A stretch of DNA of 64,000 bases, from positions 62,001 through 126,000 of the forward strand of contig NZ_JAFMTQ010000006.1 in NCBI RefSeq assembly GCF_026126405.1, in the 5' to 3' direction. Origin of the DNA: Aureitalea sp. L0-47. Lineage in GTDB: Bacteria; Bacteroidota; Bacteroidia; Flavobacteriales; Flavobacteriaceae. The translations under genes were made by a program, and so were the position numbers. Below, one piece after another: positions 17,941 to 26,965 of this stretch. Under the pieces are notes generated by a model. That model had not been told where the DNA came from. It was given only the letters and a program-made list of their open reading frames with translations, and did no database searches. Numbering within the stretch: position 1 is the stretch's first letter; the number at the start of each line of letters is the position of its first letter.

Positions 17941-19155
17941 ATGAATATTCAGAAGATCACTTTTCAGAACGAGGACGGACAACAGTTGTCGGGTAGATTG
18001 GAATTGCCAGCCGTCCAAAAACCACATACTTTTGCATTATTTGCCCATTGTTTCACTTGCAATAAGAACCTCGGAGCGGTAAGAAATATAAGCAGAGCCT
18101 TGAGTTCTGCCGGTTTTGGTGTGCTCCGTTTCGATTTTACCGGCCTTGGTGAAAGTGATGGTGAATTTGCCGACACGAATTTTTCAGGTAATGTTGAAGA
18201 TCTGATCGCCGCATCAGATTATCTGGCGAATAACCACCAGGCTCCTGCCCTGCTTGTAGGCCATTCTTTAGGGGGAGCCGCTGCCATCTTCGCGGCTTCC
18301 GAGATCGAATCCATCAAAGCGGTGGCAACCATTGGCGCTCCAAGTAATCCCGTGCATGTAACTCATTTACTGAAAAGTAGTATTGAAGAGATAGAAAGTA
18401 AAGGGAAGTCGGTGGTAAATATTGGCGGAAGGGATTTCACCATTAAAAAACAGTTCCTGGACGACCTGAAATCAAAGTCGCTACCGGACGTTGCTGGTGA
18501 CCTTCGAAAGGCCCTGTTGGTAATGCATTCTCCCCAGGATACCATTGTTGGGATTAAGAATGCCGAAGAGATCTACATAGCCGCCAGGCACCCCAAAAGT
18601 TTTGTTTCCCTGGATGGAGCGGATCATTTGCTGATGCGTCGTGAGGATTCTGAATATGCGGGGAAAGTTATCGCGGGCTGGGCATCGCGCTATGTCAATA
18701 TTCCGAAAGACAATAATTTAAAAACAAGTCACGATACAGTTGCCGTTTTAAGCGGTAAAGAAGGTTTTACAACCGATATGAAGGTGGGGAATCACTACAT
18801 GGTAGCGGACGAACCCGAACATGTGGGCGGAAACGACTTCGGACCCAACCCATACGAATATGTTTCTGCCGGACTTTCGGCCTGTACAGCAATGACTGTT
18901 CAGATGTATGTGAGAAGGAAAGGTTGGGATCTTCAGAATATTGAGGTTCATACAAGCTATAGCAAAGAACACGCTGAGGATTGCGAAAATTGCCAAACCG
19001 ATTCGGCTAAAATAGATACCTTCCGAAGGGAAATAAAATTTGAAGGAAACCTGGATGAAAAGCAAATCAAACGTATGCTGGAGATAGCAGACAAATGCCC
19101 GGTGCATCGCACGCTACATAGCGAGACCCAGGTGATAACTACCTTGATTGATTAA
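17941..19155 (+). CDS. Bifunctional alpha/beta hydrolase-OsmC fusion protein
   Basis: 404 residues in two domains. Residues about 1-250 are an alpha/beta hydrolase with nucleophile Ser109 in GHSLGG, Asp200 in SPQDTIV and His228 in GADHLL. Residues about 265-404 are an OsmC/Ohr-like domain; its two redox Cys are Cys315 (GLSACTAMT) and Cys386 (ADKCPVHRT). OsmC domains reduce organic hydroperoxides with dithiol help. The fusion suggests hydrolysis and reduction of a lipid-derived peroxide or ester by one polypeptide, but the order of reactions is inference. An extra CENC pair lies at 348-351. No signal peptide: cytoplasmic. It starts 20 bp after the DUF2490 gene. Confidence 0.92.
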   Translation: MNIQKITFQNEDGQQLSGRLELPAVQKPHTFALFAHCFTCNKNLGAVRNISRALSSAGFGVLRFDFTGLGESDGEFADTNFSGNVEDLIAASDYLANNHQAPALLVGHSLGGAAAIFAASEIESIKAVATIGAPSNPVHVTHLLKSSIEEIESKGKSVVNIGGRDFTIKKQFLDDLKSKSLPDVAGDLRKALLVMHSPQDTIVGIKNAEEIYIAARHPKSFVSLDGADHLLMRREDSEYAGKVIAGWASRYVNIPKDNNLKTSHDTVAVLSGKEGFTTDMKVGNHYMVADEPEHVGGNDFGPNPYEYVSAGLSACTAMTVQMYVRRKGWDLQNIEVHTSYSKEHAEDCENCQTDSAKIDTFRREIKFEGNLDEKQIKRMLEIADKCPVHRTLHSETQVITTLID

Positions 19156-19190
19156 GTTAAAGAGATAATTTGGTCTGAATTATATCCGGC

Positions 19191-19222
19191 TTGTATGTAA
19201 AAAGATTAAACCTTAACTTCGA
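19191..19222 (+). promoter_or_regulatory. Candidate promoter of the Cu/Zn SOD gene
   Basis: TTG at 19191-19193 and TAACTTCG at 19215-19222 with a 21-bp spacer, close to the Bacteroidota TTG-N17-23-TAnnTTTG pattern. The ATG at 19249 follows 26 bp later. Confidence 0.5.
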
Positions 19223-19248
19223 ACAACACTAAACCTAAATTTAAAAGC

Positions 19249-19827
19249 ATGAAAAAAATCGCATTGAGTCTTGCATTACTTTGCTTTATCCTTGCAAGTT
19301 GCAAAGACGACAAAAAGAAAGATTCCGAAGAGAATGTTGAAGTAGAAGTTGTTGAGGAAGTTAAGCAAGATGAAATAAAAAGAATAACAATGACCCTGGA
19401 GTCCAAGAGCGGAAGCACTGCCGGTGGAACTATCGAGTTTATAGAGGATAGCGGGGTTGTAAAAATGATGGCTACCTTAAGTGGCCTAACACCTGGCACT
19501 CACGCAATTCACATTCATGAAAAAGCGGATTGTACTGCTGAGGATGGAACTTCCTCGGGAGGGCATTGGAACCCAACATTTGCTCCACATGGTAAATGGG
19601 GAGACAAAGCCGGTTTCCACAAGGGCGATATTGGAAATGTAGAAGCCGATGAAGAAGGGAATGCGAGCATAACCATGAAAACCGACGAATGGTGTATTGG
19701 TTGTGGCGATGAGAAAAAAGACATCCTGGGCAAGGCGATCATAGTACACCAGGGAACAGACGATTTCACAACACAGCCCACGGGAGCTGCCGGCGCCAGG
19801 GTAAGTTGTGGCGGAATTATCGAATAG
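19249..19827 (+). CDS. sodC: Copper/zinc superoxide dismutase lipoprotein
   Basis: 192 residues with a lipoprotein signal (lipidated Cys18 in LASCKD) and an acidic linker at about 25-42. Metal ligands are present: His88 and His90 (HIHEKADC), bridging His106 (GGHWNP), His114, His124 and Asp127 (FHKGD), and a last His in IIVHQGTDDF. Cys95 and a Cys near residue 187 (ARVSCGG) can form the conserved disulfide. The protein disproportionates superoxide outside the cytoplasm, anchored in a membrane. It is a single-gene unit with its own promoter-like element and a strong terminator. Confidence 0.95.
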   Translation: MKKIALSLALLCFILASCKDDKKKDSEENVEVEVVEEVKQDEIKRITMTLESKSGSTAGGTIEFIEDSGVVKMMATLSGLTPGTHAIHIHEKADCTAEDGTSSGGHWNPTFAPHGKWGDKAGFHKGDIGNVEADEEGNASITMKTDEWCIGCGDEKKDILGKAIIVHQGTDDFTTQPTGAAGARVSCGGIIE

Positions 19828-19848
19828 ATTTTATTACATAATACTTTG

Positions 19849-19880
19849 AAAGCCATCCGCCTCAGGCAGATGGCTTTTTT
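19849..19880 (+). terminator. Rho-independent terminator after sodC
   Basis: AAAGCCATC (19849-19857) pairs with GATGGCTTT (19869-19877), 11-nt loop, followed by T residues. Confidence 0.88.
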
Positions 19881-19911
19881 ACTACATTTATATGAATCTA
19901 AGCCGTATAAA

Positions 19912-20325
19912 ATGAAACATCTTTACCAACTCTCTGTCCTTGCAGGTCTGGGGATATTTATCTATATCTATTTCTTCAATTTCGACAATATGAGTGAGAC
20001 TCAGTTGGTGAATTCGGTTTTGTATTGGTATTCTCCGCTGGCTTTTGGGTTCTATGGGCTTATCGCATTCAGAATTAAGGATAAAATGCCTGAAACCGAA
20101 TCAAATGTTCTTATGTACGTTTTCTCCGGAAAAGACTCGCTTATCCTGATCCTATTGATACTTTTAGGTATAAGCGGTTTAATTGGACTCCTTGTACTTT
20201 TATTGCCATTACTTATTTTCAATATTAGAAGGCCCGCCTATGACCTTAGTGTGGCTCTTACAGGTGTTTTTCTATTGCTGATCTTACTTGTAATATTCTT
20301 CCAGGTACTATGGCCGGCTCTCTAA
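19912..20325 (+). CDS. Four-helix membrane protein of unknown function
   Basis: About 137 residues. In-frame ATGs at 19846 and 19870 lie in or before the sodC terminator, so the ATG at 19912 (MKHLYQLSVLAG) is taken. Four hydrophobic stretches are visible: residues about 7-22, 36-54, 75-100 and 115-135. The loops are short, with little outside the membrane. There are no conserved charged motifs that I recognise. It precedes the VOC-family gene by 13 bp and so may share a transcript with it. I cannot assign a family. Confidence 0.68.
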   Translation: MKHLYQLSVLAGLGIFIYIYFFNFDNMSETQLVNSVLYWYSPLAFGFYGLIAFRIKDKMPETESNVLMYVFSGKDSLILILLILLGISGLIGLLVLLLPLLIFNIRRPAYDLSVALTGVFLLLILLVIFFQVLWPAL

Positions 20326-20338
20326 AGTATTCCGAACT

Positions 20339-20755
20339 ATGAAGCACAAATTTGAAATAAACGGTCTTGACCATGTTGCGATTCGGGTTAAGGATCTGGA
20401 ACGCTCCGCAGAATGGTACACAAAATTGTTGGGTCTAAAAAGATACCAAACCCCGGAATGGGGCCACTACCCTGTTTTCTTACTTGCAAACCGCTCTGGA
20501 ATTGCGCTGTTTCCTGCCAATCCGAATGATACCGCAATCGATCCTACATCTAGGAATGTGAAGTTAGATCACTTTGCCTTCAATGTAAGCAGAGAGAATT
20601 TTGAAAAAGCAAGGAAGCACTATGAAGAACTTGACATGGACTACACTTTCAGCGATCATCATTATTTTCATTCCATATACACTAAAGACCCTGACGGTCA
20701 TACGGTGGAACTCACAACAATAGTTGTGGATGAACAAGACTTCTATAAACAATGA
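20339..20755 (+). CDS. VOC family (glyoxalase/bleomycin-resistance fold) protein
   Basis: 138 residues, cytoplasmic. The two beta-alpha-beta-beta-beta modules are clear: GLDHVAIRVKDLERSAEWYTKLLG at the N terminus with the first metal His, and KLDHFAFNVSRENFEKARKHYEELD plus DPDGHTVELTT in the second half with His and Glu at the expected metal positions. Members include glyoxalases, dioxygenases and fosfomycin or bleomycin resistance proteins. Nothing in the sequence decides among them. The stop codon overlaps the ATG of the following GNAT gene, so the two are translationally coupled. Confidence 0.88.
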   Translation: MKHKFEINGLDHVAIRVKDLERSAEWYTKLLGLKRYQTPEWGHYPVFLLANRSGIALFPANPNDTAIDPTSRNVKLDHFAFNVSRENFEKARKHYEELDMDYTFSDHHYFHSIYTKDPDGHTVELTTIVVDEQDFYKQ

Positions 20756-21207
20756 TAGAACTGATAAGAACAGATTCGGGAAATGAAGATTTCATGGCGC
20801 TTGTCAAGAATTTAGACAAGGATTTGGCGCAGCGGGATGGTGACGATCATGCGTTTTACCATCAATTTAATTCGATCGAATCGATTAAACATGCCGTTGT
20901 TGCCTGTCAGGATGGAAAGGCCGTGGCCTGTGGAGCGATCAAAGCCTTTGATAAGGATTCCATGGAGGTGAAGCGGATGTATACGTCGCCGAGTCACAGG
21001 GGAAAAGGAATTGCTTTGCTCGTCCTCACAAATTTGGAGAATTGGGCCTCAGAACTCGGATTCAAGAACTGTGTCCTGGAAACCGGAATGCAACAGCCGG
21101 AAGCAATGGCTCTATACCAAAAGTGCGGGTATAAAACAATCCCAAATTACGGACAGTATATCGGCGTTTCAAATAGTAGATGTTTTGCAAAGCTTTTAAC
21201 CAGTTAA
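20752..21207 (+). CDS. GNAT family N-acetyltransferase
   Basis: 151 residues with the GNAT acetyl-CoA-binding core: the beta4 segment MEVKRMYTSP, then the pyrophosphate loop HRGKGIALLVLTNLENWA (R/Q-x-x-G-x-G/A type), then LETGMQQPEAMALYQKCGYK near the C terminus. It is probably a small-molecule acetyltransferase; the substrate is unknown. The ATG overlaps the stop of the VOC gene (ATGA arrangement), so expression is coupled. Confidence 0.9.
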   Translation: MIELIRTDSGNEDFMALVKNLDKDLAQRDGDDHAFYHQFNSIESIKHAVVACQDGKAVACGAIKAFDKDSMEVKRMYTSPSHRGKGIALLVLTNLENWASELGFKNCVLETGMQQPEAMALYQKCGYKTIPNYGQYIGVSNSRCFAKLLTS

Positions 21208-21270
21208 ACTTATAATGATATCACTCATAGCTTCAAAGACAGGGATTAGGTAATTTTATATCTTCAATCC

Positions 21271-21774
21271 ATGTCTATGGGCAGGCCAAAGAACAAGACA
21301 GACCTTCTCTCCTTGAGTAAAGCTAACTATCGGAGGTTGATGGAGCTTATCGATTCCTATTCCGAAGAAGAGAAAAACAAGGACTTCCCCCCTGGTACAC
21401 TGAACCGGAATATACGTGATGTGTTGGGTCATCTTCATCACTGGCATACTATGTTCCTTCAATGGTATAAAGTTGGTATGGCAGGAAGCAAACCCGATAT
21501 GCCGGCAAAAGAGTACAGCTGGAAAAAAACTCCCGAGTTAAATGCCATGATTCAGCGGAAATACGAAAATGTACCCCTGTATGAAATGAGTGATCTTTTT
21601 GAACGATCTTTCTGCACAGTTTACCAAATCATAGAAAAACATACCAACGAAGAATTATTCACCAAGAAAAGGTACAAATGGACCAGAAGTACGTCCTTAG
21701 GCGCTTACCTGGTATCGGCTACATCAAGTCACTACAATTGGGCGATAAAGCTCATCAAGCGGTGTAAGAAATAG
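21271..21774 (+). CDS. ClbS/DfsB family four-helix bundle protein (DUF1706)
   Basis: About 167 residues. The N terminus KTDLLSLSKANYRRLMELIDSYS, the internal RNIRDVLGHLHHWHTMFLQWY with clustered His, and the C-terminal TSSHYNWAIKLI are the recognised ClbS/DfsB pattern. ClbS is the colibactin self-resistance hydrolase; most family members outside such clusters are uncharacterised. ATG at 21271 or at 21277 (MGRPKN) is possible; a TATCTTCA box at 21259-21266 is close to both and would slightly favour 21277. No biosynthetic gene cluster is nearby, so a toxin-resistance role is not implied. Confidence 0.85.
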   Translation: MSMGRPKNKTDLLSLSKANYRRLMELIDSYSEEEKNKDFPPGTLNRNIRDVLGHLHHWHTMFLQWYKVGMAGSKPDMPAKEYSWKKTPELNAMIQRKYENVPLYEMSDLFERSFCTVYQIIEKHTNEELFTKKRYKWTRSTSLGAYLVSATSSHYNWAIKLIKRCKK

Positions 21775-21796
21775 ACAGGGAATGAATTAGAATGAA

Positions 21797-21820
21797 AAAA
21801 GCCTCCGTTTGGAGGCTTTT
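21797..21820 (+). terminator. Terminator after the ClbS/DfsB gene
   Basis: AAAAGCCTCC (21797-21806) and GGAGGCTTTT (21811-21820) with loop GTTT. The symmetric A and T runs could make it work in both directions. Confidence 0.85.
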
Positions 21821-21928
21821 GGTATATAGAGATGCAAATGTTTCTTTTTAGGGACATCGTTTGATGTTTACTTTATGTTTCATTTACAGGATTTTCACTT
21901 CTGAATAGATAATTTCAAATAGTATGCC

Positions 21929-21957
21929 AAAAAAAAAGCCGCTTTAAAAAAGCGGCT
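21929..21957 (-). terminator. Terminator of the M36 peptidase gene
   Basis: AGCCGCTT (21937-21944) and AAGCGGCT (21950-21957) form the stem. On the minus strand the stem is followed by a run of T residues (plus-strand A-run 21929-21937), as expected downstream of the minus-strand gene. Confidence 0.88.
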
Positions 21958-21978
21958 CTTTCAGAATATATAGTATGC

Positions 21979-24900
21979 TTATTGTTTCACTATTCGTTTT
22001 ACAACAGTGGCTGATTCTGCTTCGATCTGTACGAAGTACATTCCCGTAGAAAGGTTCTCTACAGAAAGAGTAGTGATCGTTCCTGAATTGTTTAGTTCTG
22101 CGGTTTGAACCACACGGCCGTTTACATCTGTAATTCTAACAGAAGAAAGACGTTCCTGACTGTTATTCACCAGGTTCAACTCACTTTGAGCCGGATTCGG
22201 ATACAACTGAATTGCACCGGCTAGTTGGTTATCGATATTCGAAAGAATTTCAACAACTTCCAGTTCGAAAGTACATATTCCTGTGTTTCCTGCTCCGTCT
22301 GTAGCCGAAACAGTAATTACAGTAACTCCTGCCCCAACCTGGGTTCCGGCAGCCGGATCCTGAGTTAATGTTGGAGACGAATTACAGTTATCAGTAGCCG
22401 TAGCCATTGGCGTGTAATCAGGAATTGTGAAAAGTTCTCCCTGGTTCACGGTTTCGGACATGTTTGGCGGACAAGTAACATTTGGATCCACTGCATCAAC
22501 AGTTACTTGCGTTTCGGTACGAGAAGCAAGGCAACCCGTAAATCCTAGTCCAAGGTTATCGTTGTATACTCCGTAGGTTGCTGTTGTATTGCAAACACCG
22601 CTCCAGTCGGCAGCCGAGTCTGTATCACCTGTACGTGTAAATGAACCATTACACTCGGCAAGGAGCGATGCTCCATCGCCGGTCCAATCCAGGTCGTTGG
22701 CTGTAATATTGAATCCGTTGATCGTTACATTCAACTGGGCAATCTCAGCGGCTGAGAAATTCCAGAAAACAGAGTCAACAACGTTTCCGTTGGTATCAAT
22801 AATAATAATCCATCCGTTACCATCATTGTTCCACCAGATATTGTCTCCCCAGTATCCTGCGCCTCCGTCATCGTTAAAATCGACAACGCCATCCTGCCCT
22901 ATAAAACCTAAGGTTTGCTGAACAGAATTAATAGTATTGATATTGGTGTAGGGTTCCTCACTTACAGCAACCGTATAGCCACTGTAATCGGTTCCTACTC
23001 CTACGTTGGTAATTTCAAATCTATCCGGGGTTTCCAGGGTAATTTCTGAAATAACCAGTTGAGAAAGTGGTCCCGGAGGATTTTCTTGTGCCCAAACGGT
23101 TGTATTGGATGTAGGATTAAAGGTATAGTCGGTACCCTCGAAGAGGAAGTTACCACCATTCTCCGCATCGAACCAACGAATCACATTCGCCGGATCTGAT
23201 GGCGTGGCAGTTACAGTTACAGGTTCTCCAACACAGATGTCGGAAGCTCCGGTAGTTGTAGGTCCGTTTGGTACGGCAAGTACTTCAATAGAGTCAGATG
23301 CTGAAGAGGCTACCGAACAAGTACCTGCTTGTACGGTGTAAGTGATTGAGTGAACTCCCACCCCGGCAACAGCCGGATCGAAAGAGTAAGTAGCTCCATT
23401 GCCGTCGTCGGTTACACCTGGACCACTATACACACCACCAAAGGGTGTTCCTCCACCAAGTCCAGTTAAAACTTCTTCGGAAGCACATACATCAGCTGGG
23501 GCCGTAAAGGCTGCCAGACCTGAAGGTGTATCAAAAGCTTCAGTTCCGTCGGAACGGCTATTGGAAGATCCCTGGTCCGCACTAACACCAAGACCACGCT
23601 TTGCGAAAGCATTCCAAATTCTACATTCATTCGCTCCATTATAAATTGCGGCGTCAGCGGCAAGTACCGCGTCACGACCATCAACAAATCCAGGACTACA
23701 AGGTTGGATCTTCAGTGCTTCTGTTACGATAGCCAGAGCCTGAACGTTTCCGGCATCCTGGTTAACATCTCCTGTGAAATTGTAAATATCAGGGTCGTAA
23801 CCGTACTCGTTTATCAACTCCCATGTCATTTCCCAAAGCATGGTTGACCATACTGATCCAACTCCGTGTGGTACTGAAACAGTTTTAATATCGTCGTAAG
23901 TTTGTGGATTTACTGCCATATCGGTACTGTAAGGGAAAGGTCGGATACCGTTTCCTCCAGGGCCCTGTCCGAAGAGGTAGGTTCCCACAGCTCTTGCGTC
24001 ACCTCCCTGGTCGCCAGGCTCAATGGTCATTACGGCTCCATACCAGTCGCTCCATCCTTCTCCCATTTGCTCCTGGTTACCCAGACAGCCTGATGCTCCC
24101 GGTCCTCCGGTAAGTCGGTTTGAAATTCCGTGGGCATATTCGTGCACGATCACAAGGTTATCAAAATCTCCGTCCTTATCACCACAAACGTACATTTGCA
24201 TTCTTGGATTTGATCCATCAGATGGTGTGGCCATGTTCGCGTTACAGGTTCCCGATCCGTCCTGGGCTTCAGAATCTACCGAGTCACTTCCCAATCCGCC
24301 ATTACCATAGTTATTCTCCTGGAAGTTTCCACTTACCTCATCAAAACCGTAGATGTAAACCACATCGTGAATTATGTTACTCCAGTAAAAGAGGTTTGTG
24401 ATCGCAGCATCTTCGTACTGATTCGCACCACTGTAGATCTGGCTAAACGGATATCCGGTGAAATCAAGACTTGCCCCACCATCTGGCTGATAGCCAGGAT
24501 TGTTGCCATCCTCGTATGCGTTGGCATTATTTCCTCTTGTAACGGTGAATTCTGCACCCGGAGCTCCGTCGGTGTCATGCCATCCAAAAGGAGAGGCCGT
24601 AGGATGCGCTGGTTGAACCACATTTGAAAAGTTTCCGTAATACGGGCTTTCAATTGGCATTTCGAATGCCTGGTAGCATTCAGTACATCCTGCTTCAGCA
24701 TTAGCCACCAATTCGTCGTAATTAGGAATGTCGAATAAATTCGCATTGAAATCGAGTACTTCCTTATCGTGAGTACTGTGGTCATGATCGAAATTACACG
24801 AGACCACCCAGTTTATTTTGTCAATGATCTGCCCAGTGCTTGCATCAACACGCGCGCTGTACCATTCAGTTTCTACTTCCGAAGATTCAATGGAAAGATC

Positions 24901-25434
24901 CCAGGCAAGTACTAGTTCATCATTTTCGTTTAGTTGATAGGTTAGCTCCACTGGAATGTCGCTTGAAGAAATACCACCACCACTCAAACGAGTTTGTTGT
25001 GTAGCATTACTTTTACGTTCCAGGATAGCGAAGTTCCCAGCTGAGTTATAGTTCAACTGAGCTGCAGCTGCCTGAACGGCTTGCACGGCTGTTAGAGACG
25101 GCGATCTGCTTCCGGCGGCCCGAGTGCTTGTGTTGGAAATAAAACGATCGCTGGCAGATAAGACCGTTCCATCAGGTCTAAGGTGGATTCCGGACTCGGT
25201 ACCGTATACCGGAATGCCGTTTACAACCTGTTTAAAATAGATATGATGTATCCCGCTTACCCGGCTAACATGTTCATTGGTTACTATCCATTGAACGTCC
25301 TGGGTCTCCAGCAGATCATTCTCTAAATGTTGTTCGAAATAATCATTGATTTGTTTGCTACCTGTCTGAGCTGAAATGTGTGAAAAACACAAAAGGCATA
25401 AAACTAGCATCAAACCGCTTGTAAATCTTCTCAT
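21979..25434 (-). CDS. M36 (fungalysin-type) metallopeptidase with T9SS sorting domain
   Basis: 1151 residues. Signal peptide to about residue 22, an FTP-type propeptide (about 50-210), then the M36 catalytic domain with HEYAH at 431-435 and the third zinc-ligand Glu459 in GEGWSDW. A bacterial Ig-like segment follows (about 650-740), then a lamin-tail-like segment (PLSQLVISEITLETPDRFEI), a HYR-like repeat (VTCPPNMSETV to ICTFELEV), and a C-terminal T9SS type A sorting domain (about 1075-1151, beginning LYPNPAQSELN). The protein should therefore be secreted or attached to the cell surface through the type IX system and digest extracellular protein. It has its own promoter and terminator. Confidence 0.95.
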   Translation of the reverse strand: MRRFTSGLMLVLCLLCFSHISAQTGSKQINDYFEQHLENDLLETQDVQWIVTNEHVSRVSGIHHIYFKQVVNGIPVYGTESGIHLRPDGTVLSASDRFISNTSTRAAGSRSPSLTAVQAVQAAAAQLNYNSAGNFAILERKSNATQQTRLSGGGISSSDIPVELTYQLNENDELVLAWDLSIESSEVETEWYSARVDASTGQIIDKINWVVSCNFDHDHSTHDKEVLDFNANLFDIPNYDELVANAEAGCTECYQAFEMPIESPYYGNFSNVVQPAHPTASPFGWHDTDGAPGAEFTVTRGNNANAYEDGNNPGYQPDGGASLDFTGYPFSQIYSGANQYEDAAITNLFYWSNIIHDVVYIYGFDEVSGNFQENNYGNGGLGSDSVDSEAQDGSGTCNANMATPSDGSNPRMQMYVCGDKDGDFDNLVIVHEYAHGISNRLTGGPGASGCLGNQEQMGEGWSDWYGAVMTIEPGDQGGDARAVGTYLFGQGPGGNGIRPFPYSTDMAVNPQTYDDIKTVSVPHGVGSVWSTMLWEMTWELINEYGYDPDIYNFTGDVNQDAGNVQALAIVTEALKIQPCSPGFVDGRDAVLAADAAIYNGANECRIWNAFAKRGLGVSADQGSSNSRSDGTEAFDTPSGLAAFTAPADVCASEEVLTGLGGGTPFGGVYSGPGVTDDGNGATYSFDPAVAGVGVHSITYTVQAGTCSVASSASDSIEVLAVPNGPTTTGASDICVGEPVTVTATPSDPANVIRWFDAENGGNFLFEGTDYTFNPTSNTTVWAQENPPGPLSQLVISEITLETPDRFEITNVGVGTDYSGYTVAVSEEPYTNINTINSVQQTLGFIGQDGVVDFNDDGGAGYWGDNIWWNNDGNGWIIIIDTNGNVVDSVFWNFSAAEIAQLNVTINGFNITANDLDWTGDGASLLAECNGSFTRTGDTDSAADWSGVCNTTATYGVYNDNLGLGFTGCLASRTETQVTVDAVDPNVTCPPNMSETVNQGELFTIPDYTPMATATDNCNSSPTLTQDPAAGTQVGAGVTVITVSATDGAGNTGICTFELEVVEILSNIDNQLAGAIQLYPNPAQSELNLVNNSQERLSSVRITDVNGRVVQTAELNNSGTITTLSVENLSTGMYFVQIEAESATVVKRIVKQ

Positions 25435-25480
25435 AATTGGTTTATTAAATGAAGGGTTTGGGGTTTCACAATTTTTAGCG

Positions 25481-25510
25481 CAAAGCTAATACATAGTGAT
25501 GATTTATCAA
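25481..25510 (-). promoter_or_regulatory. Consensus Bacteroidota promoter of the M36 gene
   Basis: On the minus strand, TTG (complement of 25508-25510) is followed after exactly 19 bp by TAGCTTTG (complement of 25481-25488), a full match to TAnnTTTG. The start codon lies about 46 bp downstream. It is the best housekeeping-type promoter match in the window. Confidence 0.7.
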
Positions 25511-25630
25511 ATTATTAATTGATTCACCCAGAATTTTAACATTAATGAAAGATTTCTAATAAATATTCAATTATTCTGAAATTTCAACAATATTATTTGA
25601 GTTACTAATAATATGGAGGAATTTTTCGAT

Positions 25631-26917
25631 TTAAAAATCATTCACTAATCTGCTAACAACAGGTCCTAATTCAAAGGAAGCATCCAGTAATTCTGACTTA
25701 AGTTCTTTCACTTTTTCAGAATTTCCATTTGCCTTATAGACCAAAGCCGAAAAATACGCTGCCATTGGTTCGAAAGTCTTTCCCTGTACTTTAGTCTCGA
25801 TGATATCCAGGGCGAGTTCCTTATCGCCTGTACCCAGCATCGTATAGGCCAAAAGAGCATTCGTTCCGGGAGTAGACCTGGCTGCTACTTCTTCCCCGGC
25901 TAGTTGGACGGCCTTCGTGGGATTTGTTTCGGCGTAGAATTCAATAAGGTTTGAATTGTACATACTATCGTATTCTCCGGATTGCACCGCAAGCTCGAAG
26001 GCACGTTGCATAGCCAGCGCCTCGCCTTCTTTACCCATACTGCTGTAAATGTCTCCCTTAAGAAGAAAATACGATGGATCATTCTTCTGAACCATAATGG
26101 AATCCATGATCCGCTCTGCTTCTTCGTACTTATGCTCGTAGGAATAAACGATCCAGGCAATTCCTTTCTTTGCATAGGCATGATCGGGCTGCAACTCAAG
26201 GGTCTTAAGATAGTGCTCGTAGGCCTCCCGAATCCTGCCAGCGTGACCGTAGAAATCGGCCAGGTTACTGTAGGTCCAGATTTTCAGGCCTTTGCTATTG
26301 CGAGATTCGGCTATATCCCTGGCGCTTTCCAGGTAGTTGATCGCGTTGGTCAGGTCACCTGAATGATCGCTCCATTTCGCCTTGCGGATGAGGTAGTTGT
26401 AATCGGAATTATTCTTCACCTTTTTCAAGTAGGACTCTGCTTCTTCAAACCTCCCTAATTCCATCAGCACATCGAAAAGCATCATTTCGGTGGCTCGCTT
26501 GCTGCTCACACCTGCATAACTTTTCTGAAGAATATCCGCCGCTTCTTTGAAGCGGTGTTGTGAAATATAGGTTCTGGCAAGACCACGGGCGTAAATGTCT
26601 TTGTTGTTAGCCGAAATTTCCATGGCTTTTTTGTAAGCTCGTTCGGCTCCCTTAAGATTCTCAGGGTCGCCCGTAGCATCGAATAGTTTATGGTAAGCCC
26701 CGGCCAGTGGACCGAGATCGCCAACTCCCGAACTATCTTCGCTGAGGCGTTTCGACCAGAAGTCTACTTCGTTCTTTGCTTCTATCCGCGATGGCATCTC
26801 GGAAGTCACCAGGTATTGATCGTAATCTGCAGTATTAGTGATCTGCTCTCTTTTTACTTCTGAAGTACATGACCCGATCAACAAAGTGATTCCGAAGAAA
26901 TAGATAAACTTTTTCAT
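25631..26917 (-). CDS. Tetratricopeptide repeat lipoprotein
   Basis: 428 residues with a lipoprotein signal (MKKFIYFFGITLLIGSCTS, lipidated Cys17). From about residue 70 the sequence is a helical array with TPR features (AYKKAMEIS, FEEAESYLKKV, LTNAINYLESA, IREAYEHYLKTLELQPDHAYAKKG). It is a scaffold, not an enzyme. It is the last gene of a minus-strand unit with two DUF4331 proteins, a context that recurs in Flavobacteriia, so I infer that it supports the same exported process. The spacer to the gene upstream is 48 bp. Confidence 0.87.
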   Translation of the reverse strand: MKKFIYFFGITLLIGSCTSEVKREQITNTADYDQYLVTSEMPSRIEAKNEVDFWSKRLSEDSSGVGDLGPLAGAYHKLFDATGDPENLKGAERAYKKAMEISANNKDIYARGLARTYISQHRFKEAADILQKSYAGVSSKRATEMMLFDVLMELGRFEEAESYLKKVKNNSDYNYLIRKAKWSDHSGDLTNAINYLESARDIAESRNSKGLKIWTYSNLADFYGHAGRIREAYEHYLKTLELQPDHAYAKKGIAWIVYSYEHKYEEAERIMDSIMVQKNDPSYFLLKGDIYSSMGKEGEALAMQRAFELAVQSGEYDSMYNSNLIEFYAETNPTKAVQLAGEEVAARSTPGTNALLAYTMLGTGDKELALDIIETKVQGKTFEPMAAYFSALVYKANGNSEKVKELKSELLDASFELGPVVSRLVNDF

Positions 26918-26965
26918 CAGCTAAAAAAAGAAAAGGGCAATGTGCTGCCCTTCTCGTATGAATTT

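Noticed and set aside
19846-19911. Longer N terminus for the membrane protein at 19912
   Set aside because: The extra codons run through the sodC terminator hairpin and encode a non-hydrophobic sequence unlike the rest.
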